From Xanthomonas melonis (GTDB lineage Bacteria; Pseudomonadota; Gammaproteobacteria; Xanthomonadales; Xanthomonadaceae): 64,000 nucleotides of DNA. Positions 25,798-35,188 of this stretch are shown in pieces. A program made the translations under genes and the position numbers. The notes below the pieces were generated by a model. It searched no databases. It saw only the letters and a program-made list of their open reading frames with translations, and was not told the origin of the DNA. The stretch covers positions 62,001 to 126,000 of the forward strand of contig NZ_JAJGQH010000010.1 of assembly GCF_020783655.1 (NCBI RefSeq). The letters are read 5' to 3'. Positions within the stretch are counted from its first letter, which is position 1; every line of letters begins with the position of its first letter.

Positions 25798-27000
25798 ATG
25801 ACCACTCTTGGCACCCCGCTGTCGCCTTCAGCCACCCGCGTACTGTTGTTGGGCTCGGGCGAACTGGGTAAGGAGGTCGCGATCGAGCTGCAGCGCCTGG
25901 GGGTGGAGGTGATCGCTGCAGATCGCTATGCCGACGCGCCGGCCATGCAGGTGGCGCACCGTTCGCACGTGCTGGACATGCTCGATCCCGCCGCCTTGCG
26001 CGCGCTGATCGCCAGCGAGCAGCCGCACCTGATCGTGCCGGAGATCGAGGCCATCCATACCGAAACCCTGGTGGCGCTGGAGCGCGAGCAGGGTCAGAAA
26101 GTGATTCCGACCGCGCGCGCCGCGCGCCTGACCATGGACCGCGAAGGCATCCGCCGGCTGGCTGCCGAAACGCTGGGCCTGCCGACCTCGCCGTACCGCT
26201 TCGTCGACACCGCAGCCGAGTACCGCGAAGCGATCGCCGCCGTTGGCCTGCCGTGCGTGGTCAAGCCGGTGATGTCTTCCTCCGGCAAGGGGCAGAGCAC
26301 GCTGCGCAGCGAGGCCGATATCGATACCGCGTGGGAGTACGCGCAGACCGGTGGGCGCGCCGGTGCTGGCCGCTGCATCGTCGAAGGCTTCATCGATTTC
26401 GATTACGAAATCACCTTGCTCACCGTGCGGCATGCTGGCGGCACCTCGTACTGCGATCCCATCGGGCATTGGCAGCAGGATGGCGACTACCGCGAAAGCT
26501 GGCAGCCGCAGCCGATGTCGGCGGCCGCGCTGCACCGCTCGCAGCAGATCGCCAAAGCCATCACCGATGACCTGGGGGGCTGGGGCCTGTTCGGCGTGGA
26601 ATTGTTCGTGAAGGGCGATGAGGTGTGGTTCAGCGAGGTCTCGCCGCGCCCGCACGACACCGGCCTGGTCACCCTGGTGTCGCAGGACCTGAGCGAATTC
26701 GCGCTGCACGCCCGCGCCATTCTCGGGCTGCCGGTGGGTGCGCAGGACGGCGGCGTCATCCGTCAGAGTGGCCCATCCGCATCCTGCGCGCTGCTGGCGC
26801 ATGGCAATGGCGTGCCGGTGTTCGACAACGTGGCCGATGCGCTGCGCGATCCCGAGACCGCGCTGCGCCTGTTCGGCAAACCACGTGTGGACGGCCACCG
26901 TCGCGTTGGCGTCACCCTGGCGCGCGCCGATGGCATCGATGGCGCACGCGAGAAGGCGCGCGCGGCCGCCGCGGCACTGACGATCCAGTTGCAGGGCTGA
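25798..27000 (+). CDS. purT: Formate-dependent phosphoribosylglycinamide formyltransferase
   Basis: PurT, 400 residues, makes formyl-GAR from GAR with formate and ATP in purine biosynthesis, independent of folate. The N-terminal domain has [20 protein letters not shown]. The ATP-grasp domain has [19 protein letters not shown] (ATP-binding lysine and flexible loop) and the metal-binding stretch [20 protein letters not shown]. The rest matches in order and length (E. coli 392). It is a single gene, divergent from the SPFH operon and convergent with the endo/exonuclease gene. Confidence 0.97.
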   Translation: MTTLGTPLSPSATRVLLLGSGELGKEVAIELQRLGVEVIAADRYADAPAMQVAHRSHVLDMLDPAALRALIASEQPHLIVPEIEAIHTETLVALEREQGQKVIPTARAARLTMDREGIRRLAAETLGLPTSPYRFVDTAAEYREAIAAVGLPCVVKPVMSSSGKGQSTLRSEADIDTAWEYAQTGGRAGAGRCIVEGFIDFDYEITLLTVRHAGGTSYCDPIGHWQQDGDYRESWQPQPMSAAALHRSQQIAKAITDDLGGWGLFGVELFVKGDEVWFSEVSPRPHDTGLVTLVSQDLSEFALHARAILGLPVGAQDGGVIRQSGPSASCALLAHGNGVPVFDNVADALRDPETALRLFGKPRVDGHRRVGVTLARADGIDGAREKARAAAAALTIQLQG

Positions 27001-27015
27001 TCGCCGCAGATTCCG

Positions 27016-27042
27016 AGAAGTGCAGCGCACCGCTGCACTTCT
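27016..27042 (+). terminator. Hairpin terminator candidate after purT
   Basis: A perfect 12-bp stem (AGAAGTGCAGCG at 27016-27027 with CGCTGCACTTCT at 27031-27042) and a 3-base loop, 15 bases past the purT stop. The T-tract is weak, so efficiency is uncertain. Confidence 0.55.
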
Positions 27043-27146
27043 TCAACGCGCCAAACGCCGCGGGTCTAAGCGCGATTAACCGCACGCACCTGCGTCGGCC
27101 TACCAGACAGGCGCGAAGAGCGCAGACGGCCCAGCAACTCGCCCTT

Positions 27147-27178
27147 CCGAATCCCCAATCCCTAATCACCAATCCCGG
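27147..27178. repeat. Degenerate GGGATTNG repeat between purT and the nuclease gene
   Basis: On the minus strand this stretch reads as four imperfect copies of an octamer of the form GGGATTGG / GGGATTCGG. It ends exactly at the last codon region of the convergent gene. The same kind of repeat occurs around obg and at the end of lspA. Confidence 0.6.
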
Positions 27179-28405
27179 CTACCAAGCAACATCCACCCAC
27201 ACCGCATGATGGTCGCTGCCATCGGCGATCGCTGCATCCGGGCTGGCGCTGGCCGGCCAGAAGATGCCGCTGTCGACCAGCGTGAACTGCCGCGACGGCA
27301 GCACATAGTCCAGGCGCATGGTGCCTGCCTGCGGGCCGAAGTCGCCGGTCACCTGATGCGGGTCGCCGATGTGCGCGATGCCTTGCGCGGCGTAGTCGGC
27401 GGTTTTTTCCGGGCCGCCGGCGCTGCGCGGGGCCGGGTACTGCAGCACGCGCGGATGCTGGATCAGCGCCCGGATCGCTTCGTGGCGGCCGGCGCCGTCG
27501 ATCGGGTCGTTGTTCAGATCGCCAAGGATCACAAAGTGTGCATCGGCCGCCAGGCCGCCGCAGCCTCCCTTGTCGTCGCACAACCAGCGCTTGCTGTCGG
27601 CCGTGTCATCCAGGTAGGCGCGCCATAGCGCGAGCTCGTCGTGGTTGCGCGCGGCGTTGCGTTTTTCCGCGCCGTCGAACACCGGTGGAGTGGGGTGCGA
27701 CACCAGCGCATGCACCACGCCCAGCGGCGTGCGTACCGGCACGTCCCAATGCGACTTGGACGACAGCCGCAGCTGCGCCCAGATCGCGTCGCTGTAGAAC
27801 GATGTCCGCGTGGCCGGGTCGATCGGCCGCAGCGCGCCCGGCAACGTGCTCCACTTCAGCAACTGGAAACTGCGCACGGCCTGCGTGTCGATCGGATATC
27901 GCGACAGCACCAGCATGCCGTACTGACCAGGATGCAGGCCAAAGCCCCAGGCGTCGTTGCCGCGGTTGCGGCCATCGCCGCCGACGCTGCCGCTGTTGTC
28001 CAGATCCAGCCCGCTCGGGACGCCCGTGTTGACCGGCGCCAGATACCGATACGGATAACGCAGCGGCTCGCCGCCACCCGGCTGTGCCACCTGTAGATAG
28101 CGCTGCTGGAACAGATCGGCGGCACGGTGGTCCGGATCGAAGTCGAACTCGTTGAGCAGTACCAGATCCGGGCGCACACGCTGCAGTACCGCAGCGATCT
28201 TGCGCGCATGCGCGCTGTCGCCCTGCAGTTCGCGGATCAGGCCGCCCGCCTGGTCCGAATACAACGAGGTGTTGTACGTGGCGATGCGCAAGGGCGCGGT
28301 CGCCGGCTCGGGCGAGGGATCGGGCGCTGTGGTGGCGGAAGGCGTGCGATGGGTACAGGCGGTGCACAGCGCGGTCAGCGCCAGCAGCAGGAGAGGTCTG
28401 ATCAT
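27179..28405 (-). CDS. Endonuclease/exonuclease/phosphatase family lipoprotein
   Basis: Predicted exported metal-dependent phosphoesterase of 408 residues. A signal sequence (MIRPLLLLALTALCTACTHR) ends at a cysteine that may be lipidated, although the lipobox is not canonical. The DNase I-like fold motifs are visible: LRIATYNTSL, VLLNEFDFDPDHRAADLF (metal-binding Glu), HFVILGDLNNDPIDG (D and N ligands) and the C-terminal DGSDHHAVWVDV with the catalytic SDH. The substrate could be nucleic acid, phospholipid or sugar phosphate. It begins 52 bases downstream of bpt on the same strand. Confidence 0.9.
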   Translation of the reverse strand: MIRPLLLLALTALCTACTHRTPSATTAPDPSPEPATAPLRIATYNTSLYSDQAGGLIRELQGDSAHARKIAAVLQRVRPDLVLLNEFDFDPDHRAADLFQQRYLQVAQPGGGEPLRYPYRYLAPVNTGVPSGLDLDNSGSVGGDGRNRGNDAWGFGLHPGQYGMLVLSRYPIDTQAVRSFQLLKWSTLPGALRPIDPATRTSFYSDAIWAQLRLSSKSHWDVPVRTPLGVVHALVSHPTPPVFDGAEKRNAARNHDELALWRAYLDDTADSKRWLCDDKGGCGGLAADAHFVILGDLNNDPIDGAGRHEAIRALIQHPRVLQYPAPRSAGGPEKTADYAAQGIAHIGDPHQVTGDFGPQAGTMRLDYVLPSRQFTLVDSGIFWPASASPDAAIADGSDHHAVWVDVAW

Positions 28406-28457
28406 GGCGGCATTCTCGCATGGCCGATACGGCAGGCCGATGTCGTCGTTTGGCAGC

Positions 28458-29213
28458 CTACGGCGCCGGCGCGCTGGCGGGCAGTCCACGCCAATGGCGG
28501 CCGTCGTAGGCCTCCAGCGCAGTGAAGCGGCGCTTGTAGTTCATCTTGGCGTGACCGTCGATCCAGTAGCCCAGGTAGACATGTGCGCGTCGCTCGCGCT
28601 GTGCCCACTGGATCTGCTGCAGGATTGCGAAGGTGCCAAGACTGCGCGCGGCCGCCTCCGGTGCGTAGAACGTGTACACCGCCGACAACGCATGCTCGGT
28701 GACATCGGTGACCGCCACCGCGAGCAGTTGCCCGGGCGCATGCGCGACCGATGCCTGGCGGATTTCCAGGAAGCGCCCATGCGACCAGCCGCCGATCAGG
28801 AACTGGTCGAACTCGCTCGCGCCATGCCCGTCCATGCCACCGCCGGGATGCCGGTGCTTGAGATAGCGCCGGTACAGCGCAAGCTGCTCGTCGGTGCGTT
28901 CGGCGGCGACGATGCGTACCACCAGGTCGTGATTGCGTGCCAGGCAGCGGCGTTGGCTGCGATCCGGGTGGAAGGCGTCCACCGCGATGCGCACCGGTAC
29001 GCACGCGCGGCAGCGCTCGCAATGCGGGCGATAGACCAGATCGCCGGAACGCCGGAATCCCCACGCCAGGGCTTGCGGGTAGATCGTCCCCAGGCGCGGA
29101 TCGTGTGGATCCAGTACCAGATCGCGTGCCTGACGGTCCGGCCAGTAGCCACAGGCATGCTCGCCGGTCTGAAACAGGCGCAGGTCCTCGTGGGTGTCGG
29201 CGTGGATGGCCAT
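28458..29213 (-). CDS. bpt: Aspartate/glutamate leucyltransferase (N-end rule)
   Basis: Bpt transfers leucine from leucyl-tRNA to proteins beginning with Asp or Glu, marking them for ClpS/ClpAP degradation. The 251 residues show the N-terminal cysteine cluster region [19 protein letters not shown], the motif [13 protein letters not shown] and the C-terminal transferase half with [15 protein letters not shown] and [18 protein letters not shown] 29213 ([15 protein letters not shown]) fits the family; upstream codons are not conserved-looking. It is divergent from the EF-hand gene and probably co-transcribed with the downstream nuclease-like gene. Confidence 0.95.
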   Translation of the reverse strand: MAIHADTHEDLRLFQTGEHACGYWPDRQARDLVLDPHDPRLGTIYPQALAWGFRRSGDLVYRPHCERCRACVPVRIAVDAFHPDRSQRRCLARNHDLVVRIVAAERTDEQLALYRRYLKHRHPGGGMDGHGASEFDQFLIGGWSHGRFLEIRQASVAHAPGQLLAVAVTDVTEHALSAVYTFYAPEAAARSLGTFAILQQIQWAQRERRAHVYLGYWIDGHAKMNYKRRFTALEAYDGRHWRGLPASAPAP

Positions 29214-29412
29214 GCGCTCAGGATAGCGCCTGCGCGTCGCAACAGCGGCGACTGTCCGCTCCATGAATGCGGCCGATGCGCGCGTCAACGCCTGTGCCGG
29301 TGACTCGTTGATGTGGGTGTTGGTGGCAGCGCACGGCAGATCCGGGTGCGCCACCTACGCGATGCGGCCCATGCAAGTGCCGCGTGTGGTTCCCACAGAT
29401 CAGGAGTTTCTC

Positions 29413-29994
29413 ATGACGTCCCGCAAACCCGTTCTTGCCCTGGCCATGCTGGCTGCGCTGTCTACCGGCGCAGTTGTCGCCGCCACCCCGCCGGCACCCG
29501 GCGATGCGCCGCGTCCTGCCAAGCTCGACAGCAATGGCGATGGTGTGATCGACCGCAGCGAAGCGGCTGCCAACCCGAAGCTGGCCGCGCAGTTCGACAC
29601 GCTGGACACCAACAAGGACGGCAAGCTGTCGCGCGATGAACGTCCGCGCCATCATGGCCCCAGACCTGAGGGGCGTGGCGCTTGGCTAGCCAAGTTCGAC
29701 ACCGACAAGGATGGGCGCATCAGCCGCGAGGAGGCCAAGGCCGATCCGAAATTCGCCGCGCGCTTCGACCAGATGGACCTCAACAAGGATGGCTTTATCG
29801 ATCGTGCCGACCGTGAGCTGCGGATGCAGCAGCATCGCGACGCGTGGTTCGCCAAAGCCGATACCGACAAGGACGGCAAACTGAGCAAGGCCGAATTCGA
29901 TGCCGCATCGAAGCTGCGCGGCGAGCACGGACCGCGCGGCCCCGGCGACCACGGCAAGCATGCGATGCCGGTCAAGCCTGCGGCGAGCAGCTGA
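29413..29994 (+). CDS. Secreted EF-hand calcium-binding protein
   Basis: A 193-residue exported protein with a Sec signal peptide (about 1-24, ending AVVAATPP) and five EF-hand loops at about 39-50, 65-76, 96-107, 122-133 and 150-161. All have the DxNxDG/DxDxDG pattern (for example DTNKDGKLSRDE). All oxygen ligands, including the last acidic residue, are present except that loop 4 ends in Asp rather than Glu. CAGGAG at 29401-29406 supports ATG 29413. It ends in a histidine- and proline-rich tail. A periplasmic calcium buffer or sensor is likely; partners are unknown. Confidence 0.9.
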   Translation: MTSRKPVLALAMLAALSTGAVVAATPPAPGDAPRPAKLDSNGDGVIDRSEAAANPKLAAQFDTLDTNKDGKLSRDERPRHHGPRPEGRGAWLAKFDTDKDGRISREEAKADPKFAARFDQMDLNKDGFIDRADRELRMQQHRDAWFAKADTDKDGKLSKAEFDAASKLRGEHGPRGPGDHGKHAMPVKPAASS

Positions 29995-30449
29995 TGCTGG
30001 CAGCGTGCGATCGCATCCCGGCAGTCCAGGCACAGCCGGCATACCGCGTTCTCAGTAGACGGTAGAGCATCAGCAATACGTAACAAGGCGCCGATCGACC
30101 GACGGCCTCCTGTGCAAGCAGGGGGCCGTTGTTTTATGGACACAGCCGCCTGTATGGGGCGGAATGACGCATGGCCACCGTTGCCCGCTCTGAGCCGTCT
30201 GGCAGGGGCGTATGCACCGCGTGCGCCTGCACTATGTCGGGGCAATCCATGCGAGCGATACCGTCGGACAGGTGGCGATTGCACCCTGGGCACGACTGCG
30301 ATCACTTGCCGGGTGACGGCCAGCGCTGTGTCCAAGGCTTCTGCTGGCGCGCCCGGATGGCACCCTGCCTTGCGGAGCGTCGGTGTACGGAATCCGGTTA
30401 CTCCTTGTGGCATCGGCCGTTGCGGTGCTGGAGCAGGCTCCCGGACGCG
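29995..30449. other. Intergenic region between EF-hand and sigma-factor genes
   Basis: About 455 bases between convergent genes. Apart from the terminator at 30102-30135 I see no gene or RNA. Reading frames here lack start signals and have non-coding composition. Confidence 0.4.
30102..30135 (+). terminator. Intrinsic terminator after the EF-hand gene
   Basis: An 11-base stem ACGGCCTCCTG (30102-30112) pairing with CAGGGGGCCGT (30119-30129) with one G-U pair, followed by TGTTTTAT. It lies about 108 bases downstream of the EF-hand stop. Confidence 0.75.
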
Positions 30450-31634
30450 TTACAGCATTCCCCGGACGAGGTAATGGCGCAGGACCGGCAGCAGCACCGC
30501 CGCGGTACTGACGAGCATTGCGCCAGGGCTGAACATGCAGCGATAGAGCCAGGGGGCTCGCGTGGTGCCGCGGTTGCGTGCCTCGCGCTCCAGCATGGGG
30601 CGCATGAGGCGTGGCAGCACGGCCATCGTCTGGTAATTGACGACCGCCAGTCCCGCACACAGCACCAGCAACGCAGGCCATCCGCTGTGGCTGAAGCGGT
30701 GCAGCACCAGCGTCGCGCAACACAGCAGCGCGGCCGTCACCGTGCTGGTACGGATGAAGCGGCTGATGGCCCCGACTTCGGCCGGCGTGCGTGCAAAACG
30801 CAGCAGATACCAGCCCGACCAATAGGTTCCCAGCGCGGCGATCACCACGCTACCTGCCGCAATCAATGCGGGCGCGCCGAACCAGACGCTCAACGCGCCG
30901 GCAGCGCCACCGCCGCTGAGTGCCGAGCCGGTCAACCCGCCAGCACCGAGCTTGCCCGCGCCGCCCAACACGATCGCCGCGCTTGCGGTGCCCGGTGCTG
31001 CCAGCATGACTGCCGAGGCCATCGTGGTCGCGAAGGCCGCACTGGGCGCGCTGCCACGTGCGAAATCGCCAAATCGACGCATCAGATCGCTGCGCACGCT
31101 GGCGCGCGCGCGCGACAGCCGCTTGCGCACCGCAGCGTCGCTGAGGCCCAGCAGCGATGCGACCTGCTGCGAACTCTGGCCTTCGCGGTAATACAGCAGC
31201 AGCGTTTCGCGGGTTTCTTCCGGTAGCGCGGAAATGATGTCGAGCGCGGCGATCTCCTCTTCCACCTGCAGCAAGCGATCGGTGGGCGAGGGTGCCGGAT
31301 CGGCTGCCATCGCGATCGCCAGGTCGGCCGCTTCGCCGCTGAGCGCGCGGTGGCGATTGGCACGCAGCCAATCACGCGCCAGGTTGCGGGTGATCTGGCG
31401 CAGCCACGGCAGGAAGCTGGCGGGTTGATGCAACTGCGCCAGGCGCTGCCAGGCACGCAGGAAGGCTTCCTGGGCGATGTCCTCACTGGCGGCGATATCG
31501 CGGGTGATCGCCAGTGCAATGGCGGTGACCGTGTTCTGGCATGCCGTCACGATCCGGCCATACGCCTGCTGGCAGCCGGCTGCAGCGTGGGGAAGCTCGC
31601 GTTGCAACATCAGGTCCAGCGTGTCGGTGTTCAT
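30450..31634 (-). CDS. ECF sigma factor fused to a C-terminal membrane domain
   Basis: A 394-residue protein. Residues about 24-90 are sigma region 2 (AITRDIAASEDIAQEAFLRA and PWLRQITRNLARDWLRANR). Residues about 125-180 are region 4, with LPEETRETLLLYYREGQSSQ and a helix-turn-helix VASLLGLSDAAVRKRLSRAR. After about 195 the protein becomes hydrophobic, with four to six predicted membrane segments to the end (for example LSVWFGAPALIAAGSVVIAA and ALLVLCAGLAVVNYQTMAVL). No separate anti-sigma gene is adjacent. I infer that the membrane part tethers or gates the sigma domain, in place of a separate anti-sigma factor. ATG 31634 is the natural start. Confidence 0.88.
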   Translation of the reverse strand: MNTDTLDLMLQRELPHAAAGCQQAYGRIVTACQNTVTAIALAITRDIAASEDIAQEAFLRAWQRLAQLHQPASFLPWLRQITRNLARDWLRANRHRALSGEAADLAIAMAADPAPSPTDRLLQVEEEIAALDIISALPEETRETLLLYYREGQSSQQVASLLGLSDAAVRKRLSRARASVRSDLMRRFGDFARGSAPSAAFATTMASAVMLAAPGTASAAIVLGGAGKLGAGGLTGSALSGGGAAGALSVWFGAPALIAAGSVVIAALGTYWSGWYLLRFARTPAEVGAISRFIRTSTVTAALLCCATLVLHRFSHSGWPALLVLCAGLAVVNYQTMAVLPRLMRPMLEREARNRGTTRAPWLYRCMFSPGAMLVSTAAVLLPVLRHYLVRGML

Positions 31635-31985
31635 CGGCGCAGTCTATGTCCTGTTGCCAGCAGGACGCATCGCCGCGACGGATGTGACCAGTGCGGTCGT
31701 CGCAGGCGGGTGCCGCTTGCCATGGGGAGCAACCGGCAGTCAGGCCGTCGCCGGCAGCGTGTGACGCTGACGGCCTTCACGCGTGCCGCGCCAGACGCAC
31801 CGTGCCGGGCTGGAATCGGGCCGGCGACGCAGGCATTACACGCGCCAGGCGGACGCCGACAACGGTGACGAAGCTCTGCTCCTGGGGGAGCAGGGGCGGC
31901 ACTTTTCGGTCCGCGCGTCTGCGGTTCGTCGATCCTGGGCACGGAACCGCCACCCGACGGCCGCGGGTCCGCGCCCCTGGCTTGT
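31635..31985. other. Intergenic region upstream of the ECF gene
   Basis: About 350 bases on the 5' side of the sigma-factor gene and the 3' side of the DUF2007-like gene. It should contain the sigma-gene promoter. I see no strong hairpin, repeat or gene. Confidence 0.35.
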
Positions 31986-32480
31986 TCAGCGCGCCGGCTG
32001 GATCCGTACGCGCACCTCATCGTCTTCTGTTGGCGGAGCTGCAGTCGGCGCGGGCTGCGATGCAGCGGGCGCTGCCGGCGCTGGTGCAGCGCGATGGCGC
32101 ATCACCACCACCGTGGCCACTGCGCCGATCACCAGCAGCAGCACCAGGCGGATGCGCCAGGCCCAGCTGCGTGCGCTGGCGCTTGAGCCGTTCTCGCCTT
32201 CGCGAAAGGTGTATTCCACGTTCGGCAGGTCGCGGCGGGTAGTGTCCAGCAGACGTGCCTCGCGCAGCAGATCGCGGGCACGTGGCTGGTCGTTGGCATG
32301 CACGATCCACACGGTGGGATGGGCCTGCGCATTGCCCTGTTCCAGATAGCTGAACTGGCCGCCGCGCTTGCTCTGGTAGGAGCGGCCATTGCTGATGCGG
32401 ATCTCGATGCCGGCCTCGCGCAATAGGTTGGCCACGCCTTCGGCGGTTTCGATACGTTGACTGCTGAAGATCTTGCGCAT
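31986..32480 (-). CDS. DUF2007-like protein with a C-terminal membrane helix
   Basis: A 164-residue protein. The N-terminal part (MRKIFSSQRIETAEGVANLL, then EAGIEIRISNGRSY) matches the DUF2007-type signal-transducing fold, where a short alpha/beta domain reads a ligand or partner. Residues HPTVWIVHANDQPRARDLL complete it. One transmembrane helix (about 114-132, IRLVLLLVIGAVATVVVM) and a proline/alanine-rich tail follow. ATG 32480 fits the start of related Xanthomonas proteins; the GTG at 32492 is an alternative. The function is unknown. Confidence 0.78.
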   Translation of the reverse strand: MRKIFSSQRIETAEGVANLLREAGIEIRISNGRSYQSKRGGQFSYLEQGNAQAHPTVWIVHANDQPRARDLLREARLLDTTRRDLPNVEYTFREGENGSSASARSWAWRIRLVLLLVIGAVATVVVMRHRAAPAPAAPAASQPAPTAAPPTEDDEVRVRIQPAR

Positions 32481-32699
32481 GGTGGAAAACACCGTTGGGT
32501 CCGGAACAGATGGCGCCGCTGCGGCGCCGGTTCAAGAGGAAGCATTGGGGACGGGGCGCGCGGGTGGGGGAGGCGGCGCGCGCGCGGACAAGCATGCCAG
32601 CTCGTGCTGCGGCCGTTCGCGCGGCGTGGGCAGTGCTGCAGTCGGTCGCGCCGGGATGCGCCGGGCGGATCGACCCCGGCCCCGCGCGCGTGGCACTGC

Positions 32700-33605
32700 C
32701 TACTCCTTGGCCGGCACGGCACTCGCGCTGCCGTCGGGCACCACGCGAATCAGCCCTTCCTGCGTGGTGCTGGCCACCAGCACGCCGTCGCGGGTGAAGA
32801 ACTGTCCGCGCGCCAGGCCGCGTGCGCCTTGCGCGGTAGGGCTGTCCAGCGAGTACAGCAGCCAGTCGTCGGTACGGAACGGGCGGTGGAACCATAGCGC
32901 ATGATCGAGCGAGGCCATCTGCACGTTCGGCGTGTAGTAACTGATGCCATGCGGAAACGTGGAGGTACCCAGTAGCTGGAAGTCCGAGGCATAGGCCAGC
33001 AGTGCCTGGTGCAGACCCACATCGTCGCCGATGGGGTCGGTCAGCCGTAGCCACATCTGCTGGAACGGAGGGCGTTTGGGTGGCTTGAGTTCGTCGCGCG
33101 GGAACACGTGGCGAAACTCGAACGGGCCGCCGCGCGACAGCCAGCGCTGCACCTTGGCCGGCAGTTTGGCCAACACCTCCGGTGCCAGCGGGGCTGCCGG
33201 CTCGATGTCTTCCGGCGGCGGCACCACCGGCATCGCCGACTGATGCTCGGCGCCGCCTTCGCGCTCCTGGAACGAGGCCGCGCAGAAGAAGATCACCTTG
33301 CCGTGCTGGATCGCGGTGACCCGTCGCACCGAAAAACTGCCGCCGTCGCGGGTGCGGTCGACGTCGTAGACGATGGGGTGATCGATATTGCCGGCCCGCA
33401 GGAAGTAGGCGTGCAGCGAATGCGCCTGGCGGCCGTTGTCCACCGTGGCCTGCGCCGCCGACAAGGCCTGGCCCAGCACCTGGCCGCCGAACACGTACTT
33501 GGTGCCGATGTCGCGGCTCTGGCCGCGAAACAGATTGTCTTCCAGGCGCTCCAGCGACAGCAGGCTGATCAGTTCGGAGACCACGGGTTCGGCGGTGGCG
33601 GACAA
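32700..33605 (-). CDS. tesB: Acyl-CoA thioesterase II
   Basis: TesB hydrolyses medium- and long-chain acyl-CoA to free fatty acid and CoA in the cytoplasm. About 301 residues form the double hotdog fold. Conserved parts are NLFRGQSRDIGTKYVFGGQV at the N-terminus, SLHAYFLRAGNIDHPIVYDV, and SLDHALWFHRPFRTDDWLLY with the catalytic aspartate. The C-terminal GARGLARGQFFTRDGVLVAS supplies the other active-site residues. No ATG fits the N-terminus; TTG 33605 or GTG 33584 are the candidates, so the exact start is uncertain. Confidence 0.94.
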   Translation of the reverse strand: MSATAEPVVSELISLLSLERLEDNLFRGQSRDIGTKYVFGGQVLGQALSAAQATVDNGRQAHSLHAYFLRAGNIDHPIVYDVDRTRDGGSFSVRRVTAIQHGKVIFFCAASFQEREGGAEHQSAMPVVPPPEDIEPAAPLAPEVLAKLPAKVQRWLSRGGPFEFRHVFPRDELKPPKRPPFQQMWLRLTDPIGDDVGLHQALLAYASDFQLLGTSTFPHGISYYTPNVQMASLDHALWFHRPFRTDDWLLYSLDSPTAQGARGLARGQFFTRDGVLVASTTQEGLIRVVPDGSASAVPAKE

Positions 33606-33677
33606 GAGGCTGGCCTGGGCGTGCGACGGACCGCGATTATAGCGGCCGGCCCGGCGCTCGCTGCCGGCCGGGCGCGC

Positions 33678-34448
33678 TCAGACCTTCTGCAGACGTGCCA
33701 CCAGGCCATGCAGGGCGGCCTGGGCGTCGGGCGCATACCAGCCGTCGACGAAGCGTTCCAGCTGGATCAGCTCCGGCGCCAGCGCGGCGCGTAGATCCGC
33801 ACGCGCCACCGCGCGCGTGGCCAGCATCGGTTGGCGCGGCAACTGCCGCAGCTCCTGAAGCCAGGCCACTGCACGCGCGGTGACCAACTCGCCATCGACC
33901 AGTTCGTCCACCAGGCCGATCTGCACGGCCTGTTCGGCCGGCAGCATCTGCCCGGAGATCAGCAGGCGTTCGGCGCGGTGTGCACCCACCACCCGGCGCA
34001 GCAGGCGCTGGATGCCTTCCGGGGCGGCCAGGCCCACCTGCACTTCGTTCAAGCCGATCGCGTACGGCCTGGCGGTGTCGGCGCTGCGTGCCATCACCCG
34101 GTAGTCGCAGCACAACGCGAGCACGCAGCCGCCGGCCGGTGCATGCCCGCCGATCGCGGCCACTACCGGAATGCGGCTGTTGGCCAGCGCCTGCGCCGCT
34201 TCGAAGAACGCCGTCCAGCTGGCCAGCAGCGCGGCGCGGTCGCTGCCGTGCGCCAGCAACTGCGGCACATCCATGCCGCCGGAAAAGATCCGTTCGCCGC
34301 CCGACAGCACGATGCCGTCGGCCTCGTCGCCGGCCTGCTGCACGGCTGCGCTCAGTGCCTGGCATAGCGCGCTGTCCAGCGCATTGACCGGCGGGCGCGC
34401 CAGGCGGATTTCGCGAACACGGCCATGGTCTAAGATCTGGATGCTCAT
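33678..34448 (-). CDS. Enoyl-CoA hydratase/isomerase family protein
   Basis: Crotonase-fold enzyme of 256 residues. The first oxyanion-hole segment is SGGERIFSGGMDVPQLL and the second is AIGGHAPAGGCVLALCCDYR. The segment around EVQVGLAAPEGIQRLLRRVV covers the region where hydratases carry catalytic glutamates, but their exact placement is not certain, so the reaction (hydratase, isomerase or other) is open. ATG 34448 has CAGGAG about eight bases upstream. It lies next to tesB on the same strand (72 bases apart), consistent with acyl-CoA metabolism, and is divergent from the copper-protein gene. Confidence 0.9.
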   Translation of the reverse strand: MSIQILDHGRVREIRLARPPVNALDSALCQALSAAVQQAGDEADGIVLSGGERIFSGGMDVPQLLAHGSDRAALLASWTAFFEAAQALANSRIPVVAAIGGHAPAGGCVLALCCDYRVMARSADTARPYAIGLNEVQVGLAAPEGIQRLLRRVVGAHRAERLLISGQMLPAEQAVQIGLVDELVDGELVTARAVAWLQELRQLPRQPMLATRAVARADLRAALAPELIQLERFVDGWYAPDAQAALHGLVARLQKV

Positions 34449-34471
34449 TCGGGGCTCCTGGAGGTCGGGAC

Positions 34472-34954
34472 ATGATAGACGGCAGTCGAAGCAGGCGGCA
34501 CCGGCATGCACGTGTGCTGCTCGGTGCGATGGCAGCGGCAATTGCGATGTCGGCCAGTGCTGGCGTTGCGGCGCAGTGCGTACCGGAATTCAAGGCCGGC
34601 TGGATCCGCATCCCGCCACCCGGTGGCATGGGGATGGCGGCCGGCTTCGGACAGTTCCACAACGGCTGCCCGCAAGCGCTGAAGGTCACCGCGGTGAAGA
34701 GCGGAACGTTCGCGGATGTGTCCTTGCACGAAACCACGCACAGCGACGGCGTCAGCCGCATGCGCGCAGTGCCGGAGCTGACGCTGCCGGCCGGCAGGAC
34801 GGTCGCGCTGGTGCCGGGCGGCCTGCATCTGATGCTGATGGAAGCGCGGGCGCCGTTGCAGGAAGGTGCGCAGGTGCCGGTGACGTTCACCCTGCAGGAT
34901 GGCCGTCAGATCCAGGCGACGCTTCAGGCACGCAAGCGCGCACCCGGGTCCTGA
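34472..34954 (+). CDS. PCu(A)C-family periplasmic copper-binding protein
   Basis: A 160-residue exported protein with a long basic leader and a signal segment (about 15-34, VLLGAMAAAIAMSASAGVAA). The mature domain shows the H(M)X10MX21HXM-type copper site: LHETTHSDGVSRMRAVP and PGGLHLMLMEARAPL provide the His and Met ligands. Homologues carry Cu(I) to the CuA site of cytochrome oxidase. GGAG precedes ATG 34472. It is 23 bases from, and divergent to, the enoyl-CoA hydratase gene, so the promoters overlap the coding starts. No other copper gene is adjacent. Confidence 0.88.
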   Translation: MIDGSRSRRHRHARVLLGAMAAAIAMSASAGVAAQCVPEFKAGWIRIPPPGGMGMAAGFGQFHNGCPQALKVTAVKSGTFADVSLHETTHSDGVSRMRAVPELTLPAGRTVALVPGGLHLMLMEARAPLQEGAQVPVTFTLQDGRQIQATLQARKRAPGS

Positions 34955-35114
34955 AATGCGGTGGTGGGGCGTGCGCCCCGCATGAGCCGCTGGCGCGCCC
35001 AGATGGTTGCGAGAGGTGCCGTCGCACTGCCGCCAAACGGTTGCTGCATGCAGCCGCTTGCCGGCACGCGTCGCCCCCGATGCGTGCCCGGGCACGGCAC
35101 CGTTGCGGTCGCAT

Positions 35115-35145
35115 GAAAAACGGCGGCTCCTGGGGGAGCCGCCGT
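35115..35145 (-). terminator. Rho-independent terminator for uvrA-thioesterase unit
   Basis: Read on the minus strand, an 11-bp stem (ACGGCGGCTCC at 35135-35145 with its complement at 35120-35130) is followed by five T residues. It lies 44 bases after the stop of the FadM-like thioesterase gene. Confidence 0.88.
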
Positions 35146-35188
35146 CCTGGGAAACAGTCGCGTCCGTCGCGCTGCCGCCGCTCGCCGC

